Below are positions 1 to 11,967 of a stretch of 64,000 nt of DNA, one piece after another. The notes beneath the pieces were generated by a model. That model was not told where the DNA came from. It did no database searches and was given only the letters and a program-made list of their open reading frames with translations. Within the stretch, counting starts at the first letter, position 1. Every line of letters begins with the position of its first letter. The stretch lies in NCBI GenBank assembly GCA_963920525.1, contig OY986435.1, positions 263,998,962 to 264,062,961 of the forward strand. Reading direction: 5' to 3'. The translations under genes and the position numbers were made by a program. This DNA comes from Dichetophora obliterata. Its lineage: Eukaryota > Arthropoda > Insecta > Diptera > Sciomyzidae.

Positions 1-421
1 GACCAAACTTTGATTTTCAAGTCGTTTTTTTCTCATTCTTAGGCAACGATGTTTTATGAAAAAGTCGTTATACTGAAAATTTCTCCAATTTTAAAGATAT
101 GTGAATGTTTTTGATGTCAAAATAACTGAAATTTTTTAAATTAAATACAAAAAAAACTCCGATACTAAAAAGTTTTATAATAAAAAAATTACCGTTAGTT
201 GAAAAATTTTAGAGGGGGCGTGGCAAAAACTAAGTATGTAACATTTTAAGTTGGAATGCACTTAGTATGTATACTTAGTTTGAGCAAAATCCGTTGAGCC
301 GTTTAGATTTGTATAAAGGTTAAACAAACAATGTGCGATGAATATTGAAGGCTGAAGGTTACGTGGTTTGTGTCAGTTCCTCAAAATAATCCTTGGTTGC
401 AATAGCATTTAAGAAGATTCG
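1..421. other. AT-rich non-coding DNA with a GC-box repeat fragment
   Basis: No coding region is visible. At 211-330 there is a short repeat-like stretch containing a GGGGGCGTGGC box, followed by text about a 'ccgttgagccgttt' motif and an ACAAACAA tail. The same style of sequence (GC-rich 'ggggcgtggc' box, then 'gatcggtccag', then an ACAAACAAACA tail) recurs at 16740-17700, 30295-30740 and 49890-50560, so this is probably an end fragment of the same class of dispersed repeat. Confidence 0.4.
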
Positions 422-1190
422 TCAAATATTTCGATTCTAGTGAAAGCCATTCGTGTGATGGAATGGTTTGAAATAGCCTCTAAAAATAAAGTTTTTTGTC
501 AAAATATTGGTTGGTGTAATAGTTTTAAGAAAAAAACTGCCAGAAATTATTTGGCGAAAAAACTCTTCCTATCTGCATCAAATATTGAAATGTATGCGAT
601 CGGATAAAAGATAATGCTTTTTTTCATACATATTTTTGATATATTTTATTTCAAAATATTAATACAAAACTTACTTGATCTAAAGCTCGCACTTTAATTC
701 ATGTGAATTATACAAAACTTTTAAAATTAAAATATCTTCATATGTTGTATGTTTTTTCAATTTCTTACAATATTTTTCAGTATGTGCTTATTTTATTATT
801 TATGTTTTAGTTTTAATATATATCAATATACGGAATTCTGACCAGGATTCAATCAATAATTGCAGCCACTCAAAACCTTCCCAACGATATCTTGAAAGTG
901 AGAATAGCATTTGAAATAATTGTGTTTTTTTATGTAATTAAAAATAATTAATAAGTAATTAAATAATTAATAAATGCACGAAAAACAGCATTTTCATTAA
1001 TCCGAATGCAAAAATTTAATATTTGTTGATGCTGGTTGGAAGAACTTTTTCATATCTATTATTTCTGACCATTTATATTTTTTAAACTACCACACCAGCC
1101 AATATTTTTATAAAAAACTTGATTTTTAGAGGTGATTTTAAACCATTCCAGTTCACGGATGGCTATCGCTACAGCCGAAATATTTGGGGA
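422..1190. repeat. Inverted-repeat (foldback/MITE-like) element
   Basis: Two arms of about 105-110 bp (422-527 and 1080-1190) are diverged reverse complements of each other. Shared landmarks are 'caaatatttcg', 'agccat', 'ggaatggttt', 'cctctaaaaat' and 'aaaatattgg' on the left, read as their complements on the right. The roughly 550-bp spacer is AT-rich and has no convincing ORF. This fits a non-autonomous element or old foldback repeat. No target-site duplication could be identified. Confidence 0.6.
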
Positions 1191-1199
1191 ATCATCTAT

Positions 1200-2369
1200 A
1201 CTATTGAATAAAAGTCCTGACTACCTTTATATGACACAGCATTCTTTTGCAAAAAATCGTCCAGTTTTGCGCAAAAATTGTTAAACTGTTTTTGTCTTTA
1301 TTTTTGCCCTATGATTTTTTTGGGCAAATTTATTTATACCAAAATGTTGTTTTTATATTTAATGTCTCAAAAATAATTTACATGAAAAAATAACCCCAAT
1401 ATCTCTTTCCAATCAAAGGTTATGGCTTTAAACAAAGGGTATGGCTTCAAACAAATTTTTTTATACCATTGGCTATAATATTGCAATTTTTGTGTCTGGT
1501 AACAACATTCGCAGAATAAAAAAATGCAACACTGCAACTTATATTTTTCTTTTGTGCGAATGAGCATAAAAGCATGAATTTGCCTTGCTTTTGGCGATTG
1601 TTCCTTATGTCTTGCCTTGTTTGACATTCTTGTGTCGCAGACGTTCGTAATCGCTAGCGCTCACACTCTAGGCATTCGTATCAACAGCGATTGGTAACAT
1701 GCATTTGCGCATTAATTTAAATGCAGGAGGCACATTCGGTGCTCATTTATTGACAAGACAATCGAAACGCCATTTGAATGCACTCAAGCTGCTCTCTAGT
1801 ACATATGACACACACGCTGCGATGGTTGCAGCAATCCATTTTGCCATAATCGCTGCAACAACGCAGCAAAAAAGCAGCATTTGCGACCAAAATATTAAAC
1901 AATTTTAATTTTGATGCAACCTGAGTTGCAATCGTCAATGAGTTGTGCAACTTAAACACACACGCTGCGACTTCATCGCGATAGCTGTCAAAAACTTCCA
2001 AGTTACACTTCCAGCTTTGCTTTGATTGCAGCGTGTATGCGGGCCATTGCAGTTGAAAAAGGATTTCTAAACTGTTGGTCGGAAAAGTTTTTAATTTTTA
2101 AAAATGTACACAAAAAGTTTTTAACATTGCAACAACAACAACAACCACTCTGTATAGAGTCAATCACTTAGCTGACTAGACAGTCTGTTTCGGAAATCGC
2201 TACATTTCCTCTTCAGTAGACTTTCAGTGATTAAGCTTAGATCAACTCACTGTTCGAATTTGCATATGATTTCACACATTAGGAATTCATTCATTTGAAT
2301 TAGTAGGCCATCAACTCTACCAAGGTTGCCATCTGTTCTAGTTGCTTCTATATTTATTTCAATATTCAT
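1200..2369. other. Non-coding DNA with a short internal direct repeat
   Basis: No supported gene. The less AT-rich part at 1680-2060 carries a direct repeat, 'cacacacgctgcga' at about 1809 and again at 1957, plus several 'ttgcgac/gttgca' words. Similar 'gttgcgttgcgac' words occur at 33900-34300. Open frames here are short and show no recognisable domain. Confidence 0.35.
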
Positions 2370-2515
2370 TGGTGTTCGACAGTTTGTCGAAATGCACCAT
2401 AGAAATAAAACGAGTTTTTTTGCTTCGCAAAATTAAAATTAAATTAATTAACTAACTATGTCGGAGCACAGCCAAATAAGTTTAATTAATGTCAAATTAA
2501 TTAAATAATCTAATA

Positions 2516-3773
2516 AAGGGTGTTTTTTTTAGAGGTTTGTTTTTCGAATAGAGATGAAACTGGCATTTTGTGGTCAAATCTGGGAACTCTAATGTCATTT
2601 ATGTTCAGTTTGGTTTGCCATTTCATCATGAACAGGTTGACAAAAGAACAACGCTTGCAAATCGTGCAAATTTATTTCGAAAATAATGGTTCAGTTCGCG
2701 AAGTTTACCGCAAGCTCCGTCCATTTTATGGTCGACATAATCGTCCATCAGAGCAATTAATTCGGTTAACCATGGGTCGTTTTCGGACTACGTTTACTCT
2801 ATGTGATAATACGCATCCGCAGAGACGTCGAACAGTGCGCACCGAAGACACAATTACCGTTGTAGACCAAAATGTTGAAGAGGACCCGAATGAATCGATT
2901 CGCCACCGTGCACAGCAATTGGAGCTTTGTCCATCAACTTTATGGAAGATTTTGCGCAAAGATCTTGGCTTGCGACCTTACAAGATCCAGCTTGTGCAAG
3001 AATTAAAGCCGCGAGACCATGCAATGCGTCATGATTTTGGTGTATGGGCCGAAAATGAGATTGATCTCGATGCTGATTTTCATCGCAAAATTTTGTTCAG
3101 TGATGAGGCTCATTTTTGGTTGAATGGCTACGTCAACAAGCAAAATTGCCGCATTTGGAGTGAAGAGAATCCACATGAGACCCTTGAGACGCCATTACAT
3201 CCACAAAAACTGACTGTTTGGTGTGCTCTATGGGCTGGTGGAGTCATTGGGCCATACTTCTTCCGAAATAATGCTGGAGAGTCAGTTACCGTTAATGGAG
3301 ACCGGTATAGAGCATGATAACCGACTATTTTGTTCCCGAATTGGATGGCATGAATGTGGATGAGTTGTGGTTCCAACAAGACGGCGCTACATGCCACACA
3401 GCGCACGTCACAATCGATTTATTGAAGGAAACATTCGATGAGCGCATAATTTCGCGGAATGGACCTGTCAATTGGCCACCAAGATCGTGTGATTTGACAC
3501 CATTGGATTATTTTCTTTGGGGATATGTGAAGTCACTCGTCTACGCCAACAAACCGGAAACGTTAGGGGAATCGGAAAGCAACATTCGTGGCGTTATTGC
3601 CGACATACGGCCCCATATGCTCGAAAAAGTGGTTGAAAATTGGACCTGTAGAATTGGCTTTATTCGAGCCAGCCGTGGCGGCCACATGCCCGAAATCATA
3701 TTTAAACATTAATGGCATAAAATTATCCTTCCAATAAAGTTCGAAGTTCTATACCTCTAAAAAAAACACCCTT
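2516..3773 (+). mobile_element. DD41D mariner-like transposon (rosa-type)
   Basis: A complete element of 1258 bp. Perfect 21-bp terminal inverted repeats (2516-2536 and 3753-3773, starting AAGGGTGTTTTTTTTAGAGG) are each flanked by TA, the target duplication of the Tc1/mariner superfamily. It carries one transposase gene on the + strand, disabled by a frameshift. It sits inside the TIR element 2370-3917. Diverged relatives occur at 20488-21540 and 47300-47880. Confidence 0.9.
2628..3712 (+). pseudogene. Mariner (DD41D) transposase, frameshifted
   Basis: The likely start is the ATG at 2628 (MNRLTKEQ...), not the longer open frame upstream that runs into the terminal repeat. The N-terminal part holds helix-turn-helix DNA-binding segments (residues about 1-110). 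The DDE/D catalytic domain follows, with the first Asp in ILFSDEAHFW, the second in WFQQDGATCHTA and the third in LTPLDYFLWG. The second and third Asp are separated by 41 residues, which is the DD41D spacing. The frame stops at TGA 3315-3317 and resumes one base back at ATG 3314, giving an overlapping ATGA. The simplest explanation is loss of one base, so the protein is broken after the first catalytic Asp. Otherwise the gene is well preserved, so the insertion is fairly young. Confidence 0.88.
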
Positions 3774-3917
3774 TACTTGATCGATTTTGGTCAAATTCAT
3801 GAGTAATTAAACATTTGGTTGTGAAAATAGCCATTTTTCAGTGAAAACACTAGCTTCTAGCGAAGCAAAAAACTCGTTTCATTTCTATGGTGCATTTCGA
3901 CAAACTGTCGAACACCA

Positions 3918-5096
3918 GCTTTTTTCATATAATAATTCCATTTACTTAATTCTCATTGTGAAAAATATATAACAAAATAGAATTACAATAGTATAACAAA
4001 ATAGTCAAATCCTACTTATAAAATTTAATTTACATGCAATTAACATCATCTTTGTGAACAAATAAACTATAGGAAAAGTTGTATGCAATATATCTGTGTC
4101 GATAAGCAATAATAGCTTAACCCTTTCAGTACTGTTCTTATTTAACTAAAACAATATCATTTACATATATAAAGGGTATTCACTTCAGTGCTGAAAATTC
4201 CGAAATGCTGAAATTCACGAAAACTTCAGCGCAATTGTTGTTGTTTTGGTTTTTCGAAGTTTGCTTAAATTTAATCACCTATTGAGTTGATGAAGATGAA
4301 GAAAATATGTGTTCGGTAACCATAAGCTAATCTGTTTAATGAGTGTGAGTCGTTGCGAATATGATAATTTCGATAATAAGAATATTATTCTGTCAAATGC
4401 CTCCTAAATGCTGATGCAATGTATGCGAGCAAGAACAAAATGATCATTAATTCCATTGTAGCCGACCACATAATTTAGTTTTGCTACATTTTTTGACATT
4501 CTTTTTCTATTAAAAGATAGAAAGCACAAGTTTTTTATCATAATTATTTTTGTTTTGGTAACAAGCCCACCAAAGAATTGAAGCAATGGCGATTTTAAGC
4601 TTGACAGATGCATGTGAAAAAACGAAACGTTACAAACGGTCGCTCACTTCAACACGCCGAAAATTTCCGATTTTTGAAATTTCAGTAATAAAATGAAATT
4701 TCATACCCCTTTTGTTATAATTTTTCATGCCACCTTTTTTGCATGCCATGCGATTCTTTACGCATAATTTGATTCCGTTATTCATAGTTGGTACAAAAAA
4801 GGAGACGTTATTGCACAATCATGCCCTAAAGGGCCATTTACGAAGCTTGCGTCTTTGAAAAAAAATCCGTATTGTATGGGTTAGGTCTAATTTTAAAGTT
4901 TCGAGATCAAAGTTTTCAATCACCATATAATTTATATGAAAAGGTCTTTAGTTTTCGTGTCATAGTTTCTGCTTAGGTAACTCAAGAAGCTCCAGATTTT
5001 GTGTGTTCATAGTGTTATATGCGTGGAGCATAGCTTCATATATAACTCATTTCTGTCTCAAGCCGACTTAAGCGATTTTTTGCTCATCGACACGAT
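3918..5096. other. AT-rich non-coding DNA
   Basis: No supported gene, RNA or clear mobile-element end. The short 'gggtattcac' word near 4170 resembles the tip of the MITE at 24655 but has no partner that I can find. This stretch probably belongs to the long intron upstream of the FAM20C-type exons. Confidence 0.3.
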
Positions 5097-5260
5097 ATAT
5101 GCAACACATGCAAGTTGTATGCAAATTGTATGCAAGTTGTATGCTGCGTGTGCAAGTAGTATGCATTGTATGCAAGATATATGCAACGTTTGCAAGATAT
5201 AAGCCGTATTTCCATACGTATGCAATATGTATGCAATATGCAGAATATGCAACATATATG
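5097..5260. repeat. TATGCAA-type minisatellite
   Basis: A run of imperfect units of about 11-13 bp built on 'tatgcaagttg' (variants: tatgcaaattg, tatgcaagatata, tatgcaatatg) spans roughly 160 bp. It creates overlapping artefactual open frames on both strands. It lies in the presumed intron of the FAM20C-type gene. Confidence 0.7.
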
Positions 5261-6098
5261 TAATTGCATAAAAATCCGCAGTCTAATTATTATCAATTTA
5301 ATTTTCTTTTTGTGCATCTGTTGCACTTATCAATTACATTAGATAATTCAGCTCTAATAATTTCATATTTAACTTACAACGTTCTGACTGACTGACACTT
5401 CCTTATTGCTTTTTAGTAGCGATAAGGTGCATATTTTTGGCTGGTTTGGTATTTAGGCAATGTAAAAGGGTCATTTTAACAGTAATCTGCAATAAAATCG
5501 GTTTTGCAAAAAGTGGCTTTTGCAACCTTATTCGCGGCTGTGCTTCAATTGAGCTTCAATTGAGCTTTTTCGGCTTCATGTGTTCAGGTGAAACATTAAC
5601 AATTACCTGGAAAATCGTTTTTTTAAAACAGTTTAATCCTCGAAACCAAGCCCTTAGGGTCCAAATTTACCTCATAATTAAAAAAAAGCCGGTGTTTCGT
5701 ATAACTATTTAGTTCATATGGCTACGTATGTATATGCAAATACAAAATTCTAAAGAAAGCTTTTGCGAAATATTAGATTTGAAGCTGATATTGCTTAATC
5801 ACACAGAATTTAGGATAATGGCCTCAACTGTTTCTGCTGTTCAACTCGACTATTTCAGAATCCAGTTTTACTTATTTTCTAAATGTAGAGTTGGACATTT
5901 CTTTCTAAGCTACCAATTGTTATTTTTTTGGTCCCCTGACCTTTTTCTTTTCCATTTTTTTTATTAATTTTTTTTTGGCATAACCTTTTTGAAAATTTAT
6001 CGTTATTTAAAGAGCACCTTTTATATTAAGAATTGTTACCGAAGTTTGTTTTCCATGTGCCTCTTTTCATTACAACAGTATTATCATTTTCATTACAG
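5261..6098 (+). other. Intron end upstream of the FAM20C-type exons
   Basis: AT-rich sequence with no repeat that I recognise. It ends in a pyrimidine-rich tract and the acceptor 'ttttcattacag' immediately before the exon at 6099. No upstream exon of the kinase is visible anywhere in 1-6098. Confidence 0.5.
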
Positions 6099-6526
6099 AA
6101 TTTATGGCAATAACACCTTCACCTTGCATCTGGATCATGGACGAGGTTTTGGTAAGGCATTCCATGATGAGCTGACAATATTGGCGCCAGTACTGCAGTG
6201 TTGCCTGATACGCGCTTCAACGCTTAAGAAACTGCTGGAGTGAGTACAAAATATTTTTATTTTCATTTCTTGTTATGCTGCATAACCATTTAAATATTTT
6301 ACTAATACTCTTTTGAACTGTTTAAAGATTCCACAATGGCGTCAAGCCGCTGTCAGAACATATGCGTGAGTCCATGCAGACAGATTCAGTGAGTCCGGTG
6401 CTTTGGGAGCCACATCTAGCGGCGCTAGATCGACGAATTGGAATCATATTGCAAGGTATACGAGATTGCATTAAAAAGAATCCACCAGAAAAGTTTGATG
6501 CTTCCGAAGATTATGTTTCATCGTAG
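6099..6526 (+). CDS. CG31145: FAM20C-type secretory-pathway kinase, last two coding exons
   Basis: Two exons, 6099-6239 and 6328-6526, are joined across an 88-bp intron with a gtgagt donor and a tttaaag acceptor. The joined reading includes [20 protein letters not shown], a cysteine pair (LQCCLIR), [16 protein letters not shown] and a C-terminal [14 protein letters not shown] tail before TAG. The LD-GRGFG segment with following HDE, the CC pair and the ALDRR helix are the conserved C-terminal part of the FAM20 kinase fold. 'HGRGFG' and 'ALDRR' match FAM20C better than FAM20B, which has LDNAKSFG. FAM20C phosphorylates secreted proteins in the Golgi lumen and extracellularly. The fly orthologue would be CG31145; that symbol is from memory. 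The first base of the exon completes a codon split in phase 2. Upstream exons lie beyond the left edge or more than 6 kb away. Confidence 0.85.
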
Positions 6527-6586
6527 CGGTAGAGATGAGAACTTTAGGCAGGACTTAAATAAGAGGCAAACTTGAACTAACAAAAA

Positions 6587-6592
6587 AATAAA
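6587..6592 (+). promoter_or_regulatory. Candidate poly(A) signal of the FAM20C-type gene
   Basis: An AATAAA hexamer lies 61 bp after the TAG stop. A second AATAAA follows at 6636-6641. Either could serve as the 3' processing signal; AT richness makes chance hexamers common, so this is a candidate only. Confidence 0.5.
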
Positions 6593-6659
6593 ATATTCGA
6601 GCAACTTTCGCTAGAATAACTAGCTATATACAATTAATAAATTGTTGTAAATGTTTAGC

Positions 6660-7879
6660 AAATAGCTTGATAAAAGCTTCTCTAGCAAAAGCTTTCGCAA
6701 CTACCTTAAGTAAAAGAAATAATGTTAGAGGAAAATAAAAACGAAGATAGTTTCATTAAGAAAAACGTGAAAAACTTCGGTGAAGATTTTCGACAAATCT
6801 TTCGACAAAAGACTTTCGAGAAAGTGTTAAAATGAAAAAAAAATATATATATATATTTTATAGATTATACCAAAAATTTCTGAATGCATTGAGCACTTTT
6901 TATTGTTGTAGTGCTTACAATATAACTATGCTGTTAAGTCTACTATATTAGGCGCTAAGGTCCAACTTAATGTAAATACGTAAACATGTTGGTTTTACTA
7001 TATTGACAAAAAGCTTTCAACTTGTAAAATAATTTAACCTATTTTTTTATAATATTAAATACTTGACGCAATCATGTTAGAAAAGTGCATATTTTATAAT
7101 TGGCAGCTAAGTTTTTTTATTATAAAATAATGCCGCAATAATTTTTACTTACAAAGCTTTGGAATTTCATATTAACTAAAAATGGTATTTTTCTCTCATT
7201 TAAAAATTATAAAATAATTTTAAACATATTTTACGCTATTTCAGCGTATATAGTAGCATGTATAAATTTTTTTAATTAATTTATCTGGGTTTATTATCAT
7301 GACATTTGCACATACTTATTGAAAACTTAAAAAATAATTAAATAAAACTATAAAATAACTATATATATATATACATATATATCTCAGTAAAATATTTTTA
7401 AGTGTCCAAATATTTTTTATTTTTTCTCGGTGGCTGTACAATACAATTTTTTTGAGCTTGCCAAAAAATTTTTTTAAGGATGGAGTTTATTAGTCGAACA
7501 GAGAATTCTTATCTGTCTAGTATTCGTAGTACCGTTAATCGAAAATAGTGTGAAATATCGCAATAGCAAATAGTTATATGTGCACAATTGCTTTTTTTGT
7601 GTTTTAACTGCTATAACGTAAAAATTACGAAATATTGTTGGTAACCTTAGTAAGAAAAACTATAAACATAACGGTAATATGTTTCTGGAACAAAAGATGA
7701 GCACATTTAGAGTCATTTTATTTTTCAAATAAAAATTCAACGTGGAACCACTTTATCTGAAGAAGATCGTTTAAATATAATAGGCTCAAATGAAGCCGGT
7801 ATAAAAGTAGGTGCTATCGTCACCGCAATCGTCACCGAAACACCATAACAAATTTTTTAAAAGACCCTGGCAACTAAGT
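6660..7879. other. AT-rich intergenic DNA with microsatellites
   Basis: No gene is visible. Short AT dinucleotide runs occur at about 6839-6860 and 7363-7382. The start of a decayed Tc1-like element probably lies near 7740 but its terminal repeats are not recognisable. Confidence 0.35.
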
Positions 7880-8660
7880 TATAGTCAAGAGTAGTGAAAG
7901 AAAATCCGTGATTGACCATCGACACAAAAGACGAAATTGACGTCTTACTGTGAAAAAAGGGATGAGTTTTGATGAAAATGCTGCGCATTTGGATCTAAGG
8001 GTTATCAGAAGCAAAATCCAACAAATTTTGGATGAAAATGCCAACGTCAGTTATGAATTGCCCTTCTCTAATTGCGGCCAGTCTAGCATATGCCGGAAAA
8101 TACAAATTATGAGCGAAAGAATTTGGGAATGTCAAATTAAGTGATGAAAAAAGGTTCAACCTTGACGGGTTCGACGGTTGCCAGAAATACCGGCATAATT
8201 TGCGATAGCCACGACAAATAAGGTAAGCCATGGGCGGGGTTCATTGATGATTTGATCCAGTTTTAGATACTTTGAAAGTCTTCCCTGTATTTTTTTTTTC
8301 GTGAAAATCAAATGCACAAATGTATATTGAGTTATTAGATGATGTGTTTATTGAGTTATCATGCTATAAATGCCAGGATAACTGGATTTTTCAGCAAAAC
8401 AACACACCAACAAATTCTTCCCGAGCCACAAATGACTTTCAATATATCTGAAATATACCCGTAGCGACCTACTGTTAGTCATGACTTGAATCCTATCGAA
8501 AATATGTGGGTCATTCTTTCGGCCCAAGTTTATAAAAACGGGCGCCAGTTCGAGTCGATGAAGCATCTGAAAACAGTTCTTTAGGATGAATGGCAGTAAA
8601 TCTATGGCTCCATCCTCAGATCGTTGATGTACTTCAGCCAGGTCATATATAAGAAAGTAT
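7880..8660 (+). pseudogene. Decayed Tc1-like transposase
   Basis: Fragments in several frames follow Tc1-family order. A DNA-binding segment (7932-8060, around VKKGMSFDENAAHLDLRVI) is followed by a catalytic start 'LSDEKRFNLDGFDG' near 8137, a 'QQNNTPTNSSRA' stretch near 8393 that matches the second catalytic block with Asp lost, and 'HDLNPIENMW' near 8480, the third block with its Glu. Stops and frameshifts interrupt all parts, so this is a dead copy. Terminal repeats were not found. Confidence 0.7.
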
Positions 8661-10225
8661 GACACATTCTCTTATAAAATCTTTATATATTTCTATTTTA
8701 CTTAGTAAAATCAATAAAAATAGGTTTTGCACACACGAACATTTTCTATGAACTTTTTAAATACATTAGAGTTTTATTAATAACAACAAGTTTCTTAAAT
8801 AAGTTGTATCTTGTTTTACATATAAGTTCTTAATACTATTGCAATAAAAAAATAATAAAAAAACAAATGAAGTTATATTTGCTTAGAATTACATTTGAAG
8901 TGTGACACATAAAATAATTTTACTGAGGTATATAGGCAATTCACAAGGCCTTTCGTATGTCTTATGTCGTATATCAAAGTTCTAAAAAATACAACACATG
9001 TGAGCACCCTTTAATCGTTGTATAGCTGTATGACACATTTCTATAACATAAATTAAAAAATTATTTTACAATGCACTTCTCTTCAGCTTAATTTACCTGA
9101 ATATCGTGGCTTACTTCAATATTGCCAACGTTATTTGCAGAAACTTTAGCACAAGTTCTAAGGAAAATGTAAAAAAAAACCGCCGATAGAAAGCACTTTC
9201 AATAAACATGGCTCACAGGGTTGTATTTGTCTTATCTCAATTTTGCATCTGAAACAATAACAGTGTTGATACAACAGTTGTAAAAAAATAGAACAATGAA
9301 ACAAAAGGACACAATACAACACCTTGTAAACTGCCTCATTATTTAAGGTGTTTGCTCTCCTACTTGGAGACTTGACTATTCGAATTTTTAGTTTAATGAT
9401 GCAATTTCTTTAAAATATTAATTTTTGTAAAATATAACTTAAAAAAAATTAAAAGAATCTATAAACAATCAATATCATGTAAAGTTTTAGGATAATAATA
9501 GTTTAAATTTCTTAATAAGTGTAATAAGTATTTCCTTTATTCTTTTTATATATTTCCATTTAACACTTAGTTCTAGCTTGTCTGTAGTGTAGGTTTTATG
9601 CCAAAGATCTTTTAAACTACTATATTATACCCTTTATTATGTAATGTCAGCTCCCTCATCATATATTTTTCTATCAGAGAAACAGTTAAAACTATATTCC
9701 TTCTTCCTATATAACTTAAAATAACTTTATATAACTTATAATTAATTTCTAAAAATCTCCTAAATATTTCAAAACAGGACTCTATTTATTTCAAAAACAT
9801 TTCTTAACATCCAGCAATAAAAAATTTCTACATCAAACACATAAGATCTAATTAATCCAATATCTATAAATAACTCGGTAGTTAGCTAAATAAAAATAAA
9901 ATAACTTCAACTAGTATGTGCAATAAGCTAAAAATTTATTTTCACTGTTTAAACTCTCTCCACTTTTATATGTTATATGTTTAATAACAGAGCTGTGAAG
10001 CCTTTAGACTAATTTATTATTTTTTATGATCATCTGAAACACTGACAAAACGATGTAGCTGGTGAATCCAATAAATTATTTCATAGGTTCTAGTTTAAGC
10101 TTAAATCAATTATCTATAGTTATCTAGTACTGTAAAGTATATCATACTGTTAAACGACTGTTAATATTTTTAAATTTTATTTAAAACTAAAATATTTAAT
10201 ATAGCTTTTATGACCTAAGCTTATT
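8661..10225. other. AT-rich non-coding DNA
   Basis: About 1.5 kb of AT-rich sequence with no supported gene, RNA or repeat boundary on either strand. Confidence 0.3.
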
Positions 10226-10345
10226 CTGTATCACGAAACAGCACACCAACGACTAGCAAGACACGAGAAGCAATACTTTTTTCTATAAGAAATTCTATTG
10301 CTTCTCGTGTCTTGCTTGTCATTGGTGTGCTTTTTCGTTATACAG
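10226..10345. mobile_element. Palindromic MITE, copy 1
   Basis: A 120-bp near-perfect palindrome: arms of about 50 bp starting 'ctgtatcacgaaacagcaca' and ending with the complement 'gtgtgctttttcgttatacag', around a short A/T loop. The inner arm contains 'acacgagaagcaata' and its complement. A second copy lies at 25021-25139. No coding capacity and no clear target duplication. Confidence 0.8.
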
Positions 10346-11967
10346 ACTGAAGTAGTAACTCTAAGATAAGAAATGAGAAAACGAGAAAAAAAAAACATAG
10401 AACAATAACAAAAAACTAAAATTCGAAAATGTACCTTTTTGTGTTTAATTGTTGTTGTCGTGTATCATAAGTATGTAAAACGTAGACAAAATGAAAACGT
10501 GCATTAAGACAATGAAATAAAGTTCATCCAAAGACACCTTTAATCGACACTTTATATTTAGGAGTTTATGACAATGAAAAAAATAATATATATTAGAAAA
10601 ATAATCAAAAACAAGGCACTATTTATTTGTATATAATATGAAAGTTGAGAGAAACTATAAAAATATATGCAACAGTGAATGCAATTAAAAAAATGTTGAA
10701 TATAATTTTTAAAAATTAAATAAAAATAAACTACAATAAAAAATGAAGAAATGATATTTGTTAAAAACATTAAAATGTTGTTTTTTCTTCTTCTTCTTCT
10801 TTCTCTTCAAGTGGATGTATTAACCAAAAATAAGGTAAGGTTTTAAAGACTCAACCTAGAAAGTACGATAAACTTTAGTAAGAATATAAATAACTCAACA
10901 AAGCTGTTTTAAGGAAGCAAAATCTTAACAAATATAATAATGAGGAAAAAATGTCATTCAGTGTAGTGCCATATAATTACGGTTACCCTATTTTCTTTAA
11001 TTAGGAACAACAACTGGACACTTCAAATAAAACGAGCAATGAAAAAGCAAACTGTCAATAAAAAAGTTATTCAGCCCTTTTCTGAATTCCGATTCGGGAT
11101 TGATTGAAAACCGGAATTAAGTTCCAGTGGGATTTTTAAAAGTGTTCTGCATTCCGATTGAAATTGGGATGTTTGAAACAAAATGCTTGGATTCGAACAT
11201 GTCACAATTTGCTACTTTTTTTCATTGGAATAAAAACAAGTACGTGTGCTTTTTCAATAGGTAGTAACTAAATAACTTTATTTATATAAAAAATTAGTTA
11301 AATTTAATATTAAAACTAAAAATTAGTTTGGCTGCTGTGTTACAAGAGTCTGACAAACACACAGAGGTAAAAATAAAGCGGAGAGCTCTAAGCGAGGCCT
11401 CAAAAAACATTGGAATTATCTAATTTAGCATAAAGGGCGGCTTTTCAAGACAGTTTAAGCGATTTATTAATTTTTTTTTTTTAGAATGACGCCAACATTG
11501 CTTTAGGAAGGAGCACAGCATCTAAAGTAGATAAAAATATGTTAAACCGTTTGGACGCGGCAGTAGCCAGGAACGATTACTCGGTGACGCTGAGCAAGTT
11601 TTTGGGGGAGCTGACTTTTCAAGAAAATAAATAACTATTTATTCATAGATAACATCTATTTGCAATGCAATGAACTCAATCTTTTCTTTTGAAACCAAGG
11701 AGCATAAAACCACGCAATCGTTAATTGGTCACTGAGGATAGTCGTATCGAATCTTTTCTCGATTTTGACATGCGATAAAGGTTTGCATTTTTCGCTGGTC
11801 ACTAAAGTTTTGACAAAGTAAAATTCTTCTCGGAACGACAATTTAATTTTTTTTAATGGTTGCAATGCATCAAATTCAAAATTAATGCTTAAAAGTCGTT
11901 AACAGCTTTTAAGTCGTTATTATTTTTCTCAAAACGTTGATCATTTTCATAATAAATGCGCCTTACA
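10346..11967. other. AT-rich non-coding DNA
   Basis: No supported gene. A slightly more complex stretch at 11060-11640 ('ctgaattccgattcgggatt', 'gcattccgattgaaattggg') may be an old element end, since a Harbinger-type nuclease fragment lies at 15038, but I cannot tie the two together. Confidence 0.3.

Larger units (their letters stand above)
2370..3917. mobile_element. TIR element (MITE) split by a nested mariner
   Basis: Near-perfect terminal inverted repeats of about 57 bp lie at 2370-2428 and 3860-3917; both begin 'tggtgttcgacagtttgtcg' read inward and end near 'gcttcgc'. They flank the mariner at 2516-3773. Without the mariner and one TA the host element is about 290 bp, a MITE-sized unit. 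No clear target duplication is visible outside the arms, so its superfamily is undetermined. Confidence 0.75.

Noticed and set aside
1..6098. Upstream exons of the FAM20C-type kinase (for example a DRHHYE-containing exon)
   Set aside because: No such motif or suitable splice-bordered open frame was visible on the + strand.
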